In this document: positions 1 to 5,022 of the stretch, piece after piece
Layout: every line of letters begins with the position of its first letter
Numbering within the stretch: position 1 is the stretch's first letter
Assembly (NCBI GenBank): GCA_031430875.1
Contig: JANPCI010000257.1
Location: 1-7,495, forward strand
DNA length: 7,495 nt
Direction: 5' to 3'
Source: Sva-07 sp031430875
GTDB lineage: Bacteria > Actinomycetota > Acidimicrobiia > Acidimicrobiales > Ilumatobacteraceae
Position numbers and translations under genes: made by a program
The notes under the pieces: model-generated
The model's input: only the letters and a program-made list of their open reading frames with translations
Databases searched by the model: none
What the model was told of the DNA's origin: nothing

Positions 1-2
1 CG

Positions 3-173
3 ACCTTGCTCACCCCCACTCCCCCGTGGCCACAGGTGGTGGACGGAATCCCGCTGACAGACCCCGTCCAGCAATGGCGGGACCTCCTCGATCTCGGCGG
101 CGACGACCGTCGAGAGGCCGCCGATCGCTTACGCGTCGCAATCGTCGAACGTTCGCTGCCAGGGGCACGATGA
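3..173 (+). CDS. C-terminal end of an AbiEi-like antitoxin (partial, 5' end outside window)
   Basis: Reading from base 3 gives 56 codons ending at the TGA at 171-173, with no internal stop. The frame holds the segment DGIPLTDPVQQWRDLLDLGG followed by DDRREAADRLR. From memory, this resembles the C-terminal end of actinobacterial type IV AbiEi-family antitoxins (winged-helix regulators), where a 'DPVQxWxDLxxLGGxDRxEAAxxLR' pattern is common. The N-terminal DNA-binding part would lie outside the window, so the family cannot be confirmed here. The gene overlaps the next one by ATGA (170-173), which implies co-transcription and translational coupling. In known AbiE systems the first gene neutralises the nucleotidyltransferase toxin and represses the operon; the same role here is inferred from position. 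The alternative frame starting near base 26 also stays open through this stretch, but its product is arginine-rich and low in complexity, as expected of a shadow frame. Confidence 0.6.
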   Translation, partial: TLLTPTPPWPQVVDGIPLTDPVQQWRDLLDLGGDDRREAADRLRVAIVERSLPGAR

Positions 174-1000
174 GCCCGCGCCCCGTGATGCTTCCGAGTT
201 TGTCGGCGGCGATGGACGGCGGCTTCACCGCCATCCACGACGTCAGCAGAGCGATGTCGACAGTTGGAGCTGCCGACGACTATCGCCTGATCGGTGGCGT
301 CTCGGTGATGCTCCATATCCAACGGCTTGGACTCGATCTCCCGCTGCGCGCGACCGGCGACGCCGACTTCGGTGTGCCACCGCATGTGCTCCGACGCCCC
401 GATCTCGTCGACGCGATCGAGGAACTCGGCTACCGCAAGGTGCTCGGCAACCGATGGGAGCGACAGCTCGACGAGCGACGGGTGGCAGCAGTCGACCTCC
501 TCATTCCCTCCTACCGAACCCGCACACGCGACACCGTCAAGGTCGGCGATGTCGTGACGACGGAGGTTCCGGGCTTGGCCGAAGCGCTCCGCAGGCCCGG
601 CGTCGACGTCGACGCGCAGCTTCGCCTCACCGATGGAACGAGCCTGCGCGTCACGATCGTGATTCCCGATCCGGTGGGCACAATCGCGATGAAGACGCTC
701 GTCCGTACGGCGCGCAACGATGCCCGTGACGTCGACGATCTGTGGCGCTGTCTCGAGATCGCTGCGGCTGCCCACGTCGAACCAGCCGACTTCGACGGCG
801 TGAGCCTCCGGCGCGTTCGCGAGGAGTTGTGGCGTCAGCTCGGCCCCGATGGAGTCGCGCTTGCGATACTCGTGAGCGACCTCCAACCGGACGCAGCCGC
901 GAGGCTTCGCACCCGGGTGCGCGCACTCCTCGCCGAAGTCGTCGGAGCCGAGGCAAGTAGGAGACCGACGGCGGGTGCGAATATCCCCACGCTGCCGTAG
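170..1000 (+). CDS. AbiEii/MenT-type nucleotidyltransferase, candidate toxin
   Basis: This 276-residue protein has the layout of the DNA polymerase beta-like nucleotidyltransferases of the AbiEii family. The Gly-Gly motif is in LIGGVSVMLH (residues 40-49). The metal-binding pair is in RATGDADF (D64 and D66), and a probable third acid is in AAVDLLIP (D109). A basic/acidic helix, AMKTLVRTARNDARDVDDLW (173-192), matches the 'K...R...RDxxD' helix usual in this family. Known members transfer nucleotides from NTPs, and MenT toxins act on tRNA 3' ends; the substrate here is unknown. The frame is open from base 26, but I choose ATG 170 because it overlaps the upstream stop (ATGA), has AGGGG four bases before it, and removes an arginine-rich 48-residue extension with no fold. 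There is no signal peptide, so it should be cytoplasmic. A terminator hairpin follows at 1046-1073. It could instead be a non-toxic nucleotidyltransferase. Confidence 0.8.
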   Translation: MSPRPVMLPSLSAAMDGGFTAIHDVSRAMSTVGAADDYRLIGGVSVMLHIQRLGLDLPLRATGDADFGVPPHVLRRPDLVDAIEELGYRKVLGNRWERQLDERRVAAVDLLIPSYRTRTRDTVKVGDVVTTEVPGLAEALRRPGVDVDAQLRLTDGTSLRVTIVIPDPVGTIAMKTLVRTARNDARDVDDLWRCLEIAAAAHVEPADFDGVSLRRVREELWRQLGPDGVALAILVSDLQPDAAARLRTRVRALLAEVVGAEASRRPTAGANIPTLP

Positions 1001-1019
1001 CCCACCTCGTAGCCCACCT
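996..1019 (+). repeat. Exact 12-bp tandem duplication over the stop codon
   Basis: CGTAGCCCACCT occurs at 996-1007 and again directly at 1008-1019. The first copy contains the TAG stop of the nucleotidyltransferase gene, and the second repeats the same TAG in frame four codons later. It probably arose by replication slippage and has no effect on the protein. Confidence 0.85.
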
Positions 1020-1045
1020 GGGCCTCTTGGTCCGAAAAAGCAACG

Positions 1046-1073
1046 AACCCCAGGCCTCTGACCTGGGGTTTTT
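1046..1073. terminator. Bidirectional intrinsic terminator between nucleotidyltransferase gene and tRNA-Ala
   Basis: The arms AACCCCAGG (1046-1054) and CCTGGGGTT (1062-1070) pair perfectly over 9 bp around a 7-base loop. On the + strand the right arm runs into five T's (1069-1073), a classic rho-independent terminator for the nucleotidyltransferase gene that stops 46 bases upstream. On the - strand the same hairpin begins a few bases beyond the tRNA 3' end. There the T-run comes about ten bases later (complement of 1035-1039), so termination in that direction is plausible but weaker. Confidence 0.8.
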
Positions 1074-1075
1074 CG

Positions 1076-1148
1076 TGGAGCTAAGGAGAATCTAACTCCT
1101 GTCCTATTCCATGCCATGGAAGCGCTCTACCAACTGAGCTATAGCCCC
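1076..1148 (-). tRNA. tRNA-Ala, anticodon GGC
   Basis: The complement folds into a 73-base cloverleaf. The acceptor stem is GGGGCTA with TAGCTCC and carries the G3:U70 wobble pair that marks alanine tRNAs, with discriminator A73. The D arm is GCTC, loop AGTTGGTA (G18 G19 present), GAGC. The anticodon loop is ATGGCAT, giving GGC. The T stem is AGGAG with CTCCT. CCA is not encoded and must be added by the CCA enzyme. Two oddities stand out. The T-loop reads TTAGATT, so the nearly invariant C56 is A. The outermost anticodon-stem pair (27-43) is C opposite U. It may be a functional variant, a minor copy or a decaying gene; other tRNA-Ala(GGC) copies in the genome would decide. Confidence 0.88.
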
Positions 1149-1218
1149 GAGACTGCGTAGATCTCGGACTGCCGGACGGGGAGCAGAGCTCCGGAACCAG
1201 CGAATCGATCGCCGTGCG

Positions 1219-1247
1219 AATCTAGCCCGCCCAGCGGGCCGCTCCAA
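1219..1247 (-). promoter_or_regulatory. Possible promoter of the tRNA-Ala gene
   Basis: On the - strand TTGGAG (1247-1242) and TAGATT (1224-1219) are separated by exactly 17 bases and point at the tRNA, with a predicted leader of roughly 60 bases. The -10 keeps the TAxxxT pattern. The -35 matches the consensus only in TTG. The rest of 1149-1302 holds no gene that I can support. Confidence 0.35.
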
Positions 1248-1302
1248 CGTCGCCGGTGAACCTCCCGACGTGACCCGGGCCAGGCATTCGCCGCCATCGG
1301 CG

Positions 1303-1349
1303 ATCTCGTGAACAACTTCACCATCTGAGCGCGCATTTGTTCACGAGAT
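1303..1349 (-). terminator. Perfect 13-bp inverted repeat just after rsfS, probable T-less terminator
   Basis: ATCTCGTGAACAA (1303-1315) and TTGTTCACGAGAT (1337-1349) are perfect inverse complements around a 21-base spacer. The hairpin begins 17 bases past the rsfS stop in the direction of transcription. No T-run follows; a second small stem (CGCC/GGCG) does. The position, at the end of a three-gene operon and before the tRNA promoter, argues for a terminator of the U-poor kind reported in actinobacteria. A protein-binding palindrome is the alternative. Confidence 0.55.
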
Positions 1350-1366
1350 GGGGAGCTCGCGGCAGG

Positions 1367-1777
1367 TCAGCTCGTTGCGGTGGCAGTTGCCGGCGGTTCC
1401 CACTCGAGGCGGGGGGCGTCCATGTACAGGCGTTCGATCTCGTAGAACTCGCGGACGCTCTCGAGGAACACGTGGACCACGACATCGCCATAGTCGATGA
1501 GTGACCACTGGTTCTCGCGGATTCCCTCGGTGCGAACCGGCGCCCGACCGAGTTCAGACTTGACCTTGGCCTCGATGTCGTCAACGACGGCGCGCACCAG
1601 CCGGGGGTTTGACGCACTTGCGATCACGAAGTATCCAGCGATCGACAACACGTCACCGACATCGAGCACGAGTACGTCGGACGCCTTCATGTCGGATGCT
1701 GCGCGGGCTGCGAGCACAGCGAGATCGGCACCCGTGTCGCTGGGGGCAACGGCATTCTCGTCAGTCATGTAGTTCAT
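1367..1777 (-). CDS. rsfS: Ribosomal silencing factor RsfS
   Basis: This 136-residue RsfS/Iojap-family protein binds ribosomal protein uL14 on the large subunit and blocks joining of the subunits, which lowers translation in starvation or stationary phase. Family signs are DVLVLDVGDVLSIAGYFVIA (residues 34-53) with the SxAxYFVIxS pattern, then EGIRENQWSLIDYGDVVVHV (84-103), and FLESVREFYEIERLYMDAP (104-122), the usual end of the domain. The last ten residues (PPATATATS region) are a disordered tail. The ATG at 1777 overlaps the stop of the LCP-like gene (ATGA), and GAGGG lies about six bases upstream, so this start is well supported. A second ATG three codons later is possible. It is the last gene of the nadD operon, an order seen in many actinobacteria. 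A 13-bp hairpin follows. Confidence 0.93.
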   Translation of the reverse strand: MNYMTDENAVAPSDTGADLAVLAARAASDMKASDVLVLDVGDVLSIAGYFVIASASNPRLVRAVVDDIEAKVKSELGRAPVRTEGIRENQWSLIDYGDVVVHVFLESVREFYEIERLYMDAPRLEWEPPATATATS

Positions 1778-3186
1778 CCATCGCCCTCGACGGTATCGGC
1801 TGGAGCCGACACGTCGGGTTCGATGCCGCTTGCGCCTCTTGAATCTGCTGCGGCAGCGAGAGCCCGCTCAAGGTACGACTGTCCCAAAGTGACGACGACG
1901 TCGACGCCTTCGAGCACCGTGGTGGCCACCCGCACCTCAGCGGGGCCGTACAGGATCTCGGCGGTGTTGGTGGCATCCTCGAGCATCGCGGGGTCACTGA
2001 CTTCGACAAGGGTGAGCTCCGGCGCCCCGGTCGCCGCCGTGTCGACCGACACGACGTTTCCCTGAAGGAAGAGCACCAGCCCCACCATCTCGCGGGCCAC
2101 GTCGGAGTTGTTCTCGTACAGACCATCGGATTGCATGAGTTGGTCGTCGGTAAACGGCACCTCGACGCGAACCTTGCTGCCGGTGTTCGGCGTCGACACC
2201 AGCGATGGCGAAATCTGGGCGAACACCAAAATGGAGTCGCTGCGATCGAGCACGACAACGTCGGCGTCGGTCGGGTTCGTCGCAGCGCTAGACGGCGACA
2301 CGGCAATGTCGCGAACTCCGACAGGGCCGTCAAAGAGCGACACGACGAGGTCGTCAACCGTGTCGGGCGCCACGGGATGACCCTGGTCATCGGTGGTCAC
2401 CGGTTCCGGCGGGACGGTGGTCGGTGCAAGCTGAGCAATCGCCGACCACATCGCGACATCGAGGAGGTGCTGATCCTCAGCAGGGACCGAGTCGTCGATC
2501 GCTGTCAACACTGCCACCACTTGGGCGGTCTCGAGGATCTGCGGTCCCGCCGTGACGACCACACCGTCGGCTCCCACGATCTCTGATTCGCCTTCATCGG
2601 GGACAGAACCAACGGGGACGGTGTCGTCCGGAACCGTGTTGTCGGGAGCCGTTGTCGCCACGACCTGCTTGCCGGTGTCGATCGAATCGGTGTCGATGAC
2701 GGCATCGGGCAACACGACCTGCACGGGGCCGAGTGGTTCGAGTAGTGCCTCGAGTCCGGCTGGGTCAACCACCGCCGACCGCTCGATCGTGATCGACAAC
2801 ATGTCTTCGACCGTTGCCACGAACGCCTCAGGATCGGACGGATCGAACACTTCATTCAGCGGCCGACGTTGCAGGCCGAATCCCGAGGTGGTGTCGGCGT
2901 TGACCGGCACCGTCACAATGCTGCCACCCTGGCCCTCTGGCAGCAGCGTCATCACCACCACCGACGCCAACTGACCTTCGTCGTCGGTAACCGCCAACAG
3001 TGCGTTGGGAGTGCTCGGGAATGTCTCGACCGGCCGGGTGTCGACCCCGACGGCCTCACCCTCCTGCGAGTTCGACAACGTGACGACACCCACGGTGACG
3101 AGCACGGCTGCCACGATCACGAGACCGAGTGCGACAGTTGCCGCAGTGATCGTTCGGCGAGCACGCCGCTGCGCCAGAGCCGTCAC
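1774..3186 (-). CDS. Membrane-anchored LCP/LytR_C-like protein with degenerate catalytic motifs
   Basis: The product has 470 residues: a short basic cytoplasmic tail (RRARR), one membrane segment (about 12-37), then a long acidic outer part. Residues 62-162 follow the outline of a LytR-CpsA-Psr domain: LLAVTDDEG, SIVTVPVNADT in place of the usual 'SIPRDT', LNEVF, and PLGPVQVVLPDAV in place of 'GGVxV'. Residues 211-255 match the 'hLxGxxALxYxRxR' region in position but lack the arginines. Residues 337-440 weakly resemble a LytR_C domain, ending in GVDVVVTLGQSYLE. A Pro/Asp/Thr/Val-rich insert (181-199) interrupts the first domain. LCP enzymes attach glycopolymers to peptidoglycan; with the key arginines missing this one may bind rather than catalyse. 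The GTG start overlaps the nadD stop (GTGA), with GGGG seven bases upstream. It lies between nadD and rsfS, where actinobacteria often carry an LCP gene. Confidence 0.7.
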   Translation of the reverse strand: MTALAQRRARRTITAATVALGLVIVAAVLVTVGVVTLSNSQEGEAVGVDTRPVETFPSTPNALLAVTDDEGQLASVVVMTLLPEGQGGSIVTVPVNADTTSGFGLQRRPLNEVFDPSDPEAFVATVEDMLSITIERSAVVDPAGLEALLEPLGPVQVVLPDAVIDTDSIDTGKQVVATTAPDNTVPDDTVPVGSVPDEGESEIVGADGVVVTAGPQILETAQVVAVLTAIDDSVPAEDQHLLDVAMWSAIAQLAPTTVPPEPVTTDDQGHPVAPDTVDDLVVSLFDGPVGVRDIAVSPSSAATNPTDADVVVLDRSDSILVFAQISPSLVSTPNTGSKVRVEVPFTDDQLMQSDGLYENNSDVAREMVGLVLFLQGNVVSVDTAATGAPELTLVEVSDPAMLEDATNTAEILYGPAEVRVATTVLEGVDVVVTLGQSYLERALAAAADSRGASGIEPDVSAPADTVEGDG

Positions 3187-3788
3187 GACGACGCCCCGTA
3201 CAGGCCTCGACGTCGGATCACGTCGAGCACTGGTTGCGTGACCAGATAGTCGAGTGGGCGACCATCGGTGAACCGGGCGCGCAAGTCGGTGCTCGACACC
3301 TCGAGGCGAGGTACCTCGACTCGAGTCCAGTCGATGTCGTCGTCAAGCGCCACTGCTTCGCCGGGCCGGTCGACCACCACCAGGTGCGAACGTGCCACCA
3401 CCTCGTCCCACCGTGACCAGGTTCGCAAACCGGCGGCAGCGTCGTCGCCGATGATCGTGAAGAGTTCGGCGTCGGGGTTCTCACGCGCCAAGACTTGGAG
3501 AGTGTCCGCCGTAAAGCTGTGACCGCCGAGGTCGATCTCTTGACGGCCAGGTGACAACCCGCTGACATCGGAGACGGCAGCTTCGACCATCGCCAGCCGA
3601 TCGCCTGCCGGAGTGATCTGGCGGGTGCCCTCCTTCTGCCAGGGCACGTTGGCGACCATCAGCACCACGAGATCCAGTTCGAGGGCGTGGCGCACGTTGA
3701 CAGCGGTCACGAGGTGCCCCACGTGCGGCGGATCGAACGTGCCGCCAAAGAGCCCGATTCGGCGCAGCAGCTGAGCGGTTCTGGGCAC
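3183..3788 (-). CDS. nadD: Nicotinate-mononucleotide adenylyltransferase
   Basis: This 201-residue cytoplasmic enzyme joins nicotinic acid mononucleotide and ATP to form deamido-NAD, in NAD synthesis. Its N-terminal motif GLFGGTFDPPHVGHL (12-26) is the nucleotidyltransferase 'GGxFDPxHxGH' signature, which binds ATP phosphates. NVPWQKEG (47-54) matches the mononucleotide-recognition region, FTIIGDDAAAGLRTW (110-124) matches the 'FxxGxDxxxxLxxW' region, and VSSTDLR (164-170) is the 'SSTxIR' ATP-binding motif. The end DVIRRRGLY is typical for the family, and the length is normal. The start is GTG at 3788, with AGGG about six bases upstream, which places the signature at the usual distance from the N-terminus. 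It is the first gene of the operon; its stop overlaps the next start by four bases. In many actinobacteria proA and obg lie upstream, but here a divergent sigma factor does. Confidence 0.95.
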   Translation of the reverse strand: MPRTAQLLRRIGLFGGTFDPPHVGHLVTAVNVRHALELDLVVLMVANVPWQKEGTRQITPAGDRLAMVEAAVSDVSGLSPGRQEIDLGGHSFTADTLQVLARENPDAELFTIIGDDAAAGLRTWSRWDEVVARSHLVVVDRPGEAVALDDDIDWTRVEVPRLEVSSTDLRARFTDGRPLDYLVTQPVLDVIRRRGLYGASS

Positions 3789-3800
3789 GATCGCCCTACT

Positions 3801-3830
3801 TTATTACTTCCGGACGGATTTCCCGCTCAA
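3801..3830 (-). promoter_or_regulatory. Possible promoter of the nadD operon
   Basis: On the - strand TTGAGC (3830-3825) is followed after 18 bases by TAATAA (3806-3801), about 13 bases before the GTG start. Both hexamers match the consensus only partly. An A/T-rich patch in this GC-rich DNA supports a melting site, but the exact hexamers are uncertain. Confidence 0.35.
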
Positions 3831-3846
3831 CCGACCATGCCAGGGG

Positions 3847-3852
3847 TTGACA
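3847..3852 (+). promoter_or_regulatory. Perfect -35 hexamer TTGACA without a clear -10
   Basis: TTGACA stands in the divergent region ahead of the sigma factor gene. At 16 to 18 bases further the sequence is TTGCTCC, not a recognisable -10. TATACC at 3881-3886 is too far (28 bases). It could be half of a promoter for a non-standard sigma factor, or chance. Confidence 0.25.
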
Positions 3853-3897
3853 GGTCTGTTACTGTTCATTGCTCCCCCCATATACCCCCGAGAACAC

Positions 3898-3923
3898 GGT
3901 TTACGACGCTTCCCCCCGGGAAT
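3898..3923 (+). promoter_or_regulatory. SigF-type promoter candidate before the sigma factor gene
   Basis: GGTTT (3898-3902) and GGGAAT (3918-3923) are 15 bases apart. The consensus known for mycobacterial SigF and related stress sigma factors is GTTT, 15 to 17 bases, then GGGTAT, so only one position differs. The predicted transcript would have a leader of about 155 bases containing the stem-loops below. It is a chance-prone short match, and I do not see a SigF gene in this window. Confidence 0.3.
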
Positions 3924-3949
3924 TGCCTCGTAGTCAGCGTTTGCCGCTT

Positions 3950-4036
3950 ATCGATCAACTCGTTGGACCTGCATGATCACGTGCAATTCCAACACCGTTC
4001 GATCCGCATGGCCGATGAAGTGTGTCCAATGACACA
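3950..4036 (+). promoter_or_regulatory. Structured 5' leader of the sigma factor gene (two stem-loops)
   Basis: Three nested inverse complements share nearly one centre: ATCGA (3950-3954) with TCGAT (3999-4003), GTTGGA (3962-3967) with TCCAAC (3988-3993), and TGCATG (3970-3975) with CGTGCA (3980-3985, one G-T pair), closed by loop ATCA. A second hairpin, TGTGTC with GACACA around CAAT, lies at 4021-4036. The start codon follows 47 bases later. It matches no riboswitch that I know. It may be a cis-regulatory leader, or part of it may be a protein-binding palindrome. Confidence 0.4.
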
Positions 4037-4083
4037 GCCTTGGCTCGGAATCATCACGAACACGAACGGTTGTAGGAAACATC

Positions 4084-4911
4084 ATGAACGACTCCATTGG
4101 TCTCTACCTGAATGACATCGGCAAGGTCGCCCTCCTGACCGCCGAAGATGAGCGAGAACTCTCTCGCGTCATCGAAGCCGGCCGCGAGGCCCAAGAGCAA
4201 CTCGACTCCGGCAAGCGCAGCGCCGCCCTCAAGGCAAAGGTTGCCGCCGCTGCCGAAGCGAAGGATCGCTTCATCCGCTCCAACCTGCGCCTCGTGGTCA
4301 GCATCGCCCGCCGCTATCCCCTGCCACAGGGCATGGATCTGCTCGACCTCATCCAAGAGGGCAACCTGGGCCTCGAGCACGCAGTTGACAAGTTCGACTG
4401 GCGCCGTGGGTTCAAGTTCTCCACCTATGCCACCTTCTGGATCCGCCAGGCCATCGGCCGTGCGCTCGACCAGAAGGCCAGCCTCATCCGCATCCCGGGC
4501 GACCGCTCCGCCAGCCTTCGTGCGGCGTTGCGTCAGGCTTCCGGCGACGGCGAAACCCTCGACCAGACCAACGCCGAACTGCACCGCCTCACCACGCCGG
4601 TCAGCCTCGACAAGACGGTCGGCGACGACGGCGACGCCACCCTCGGCGACCTGATGGCCAACGGCGATGGCACCCCCGAAGACCACGTGATGACGATGGT
4701 CGACAGTGAACTCCTCGACGAGCTGCTCGGCACGCTCGACACTCGGGCCCGTTTCGCCGTCGAGTCCCGGTTCGGGCTCGTCGATGGTGAGCGCAAGAGC
4801 TTCCGCGAAGTCGGCGAGCAGCTCGGTGTCACCGCCGAAGCCGCCCGCCGTCTGGTGTCTCGCGCAGTCGCTGGCCTCCGCGACGACGCCGAACGCATTT
4901 TGGCGGTCTGA
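4084..4911 (+). CDS. Sigma-70 family RNA polymerase sigma factor, group 2-like, divergent
   Basis: This 275-residue protein carries region 1.2 (DSIGLYLNDIGKVALLT, 3-19), a full region 2 (about 59-138, including LRLVVSIARRY, DLIQEGNLGL and GFKFSTYATFWIRQAIGRAL), a short region 3, and region 4 (about 209-275). It directs core RNA polymerase to promoters. The length is close to SigB-type group 2 factors; there is no long N-terminal region 1.1. Against E. coli sigma-70, W433 is F118, W434 (W119) and Q437 (Q122) are kept, and T440 is G125. The region 3.0 helix after IRIP reads GDRSAS, without the His and Glu that contact an extended -10. Between IRIP and PVSLD there are about 33 residues, not about 50. 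The region 4.2 helix is VTAEAARRLVSR instead of VTRERIRQIEAK. The start is ATG 4084, with AGGA six bases upstream. A long hairpin follows the stop. Confidence 0.9.
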   Translation: MNDSIGLYLNDIGKVALLTAEDERELSRVIEAGREAQEQLDSGKRSAALKAKVAAAAEAKDRFIRSNLRLVVSIARRYPLPQGMDLLDLIQEGNLGLEHAVDKFDWRRGFKFSTYATFWIRQAIGRALDQKASLIRIPGDRSASLRAALRQASGDGETLDQTNAELHRLTTPVSLDKTVGDDGDATLGDLMANGDGTPEDHVMTMVDSELLDELLGTLDTRARFAVESRFGLVDGERKSFREVGEQLGVTAEAARRLVSRAVAGLRDDAERILAV

Positions 4912-4995
4912 TTCGCCCGCTGGCGGCGTTGCCGGGACTCCTCGCTGACCAAAGTCAGCGTCGTCGTCCGGCGCCTTGCCACCGAACGAATCAGA
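4907..4995 (+). terminator. Long bulged hairpin at the end of the sigma factor gene
   Basis: The outer arms TCTGATTCG (4907-4915, covering the stop codon) and CGAATCAGA (4987-4995) are 9 bp of perfect inverse complement. The inner arms CGCTGAC (4943-4949) and GTCAGCG (4954-4960) share practically the same centre around loop CAAA. Between them TGGC/GCCA, GGCG/CGCC and CCGG/CCGG segments also pair with small bulges. No T-run follows. It probably ends or stabilises the sigma transcript. Confidence 0.55.
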
Positions 4996-5022
4996 TCCAC
5001 CAAAACAGGACCAGGAAATTTG

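Noticed and set aside
26..169. N-terminal extension of the nucleotidyltransferase from ATG/GTG near base 26
   Set aside because: The extension is arginine/proline-rich with no fold, overlaps a better coding frame (3-173), and ATG 170 has the ATGA overlap and a Shine-Dalgarno-like AGGGG.
1139..1336. 65-residue open frame on the - strand
   Set aside because: It runs into the tRNA gene and half of the inverted repeat, has no ribosome site and no recognisable domain.
3881..3886. TATACC as -10 partner of TTGACA at 3847
   Set aside because: The spacer would be 28 bases, outside the usable range.
3871..3920. C-runs (CCCCCC twice, CCCCC once) in the intergenic region
   Set aside because: Considered as a G-quadruplex on the - strand, but the runs are too few and too far apart for a convincing four-run motif.
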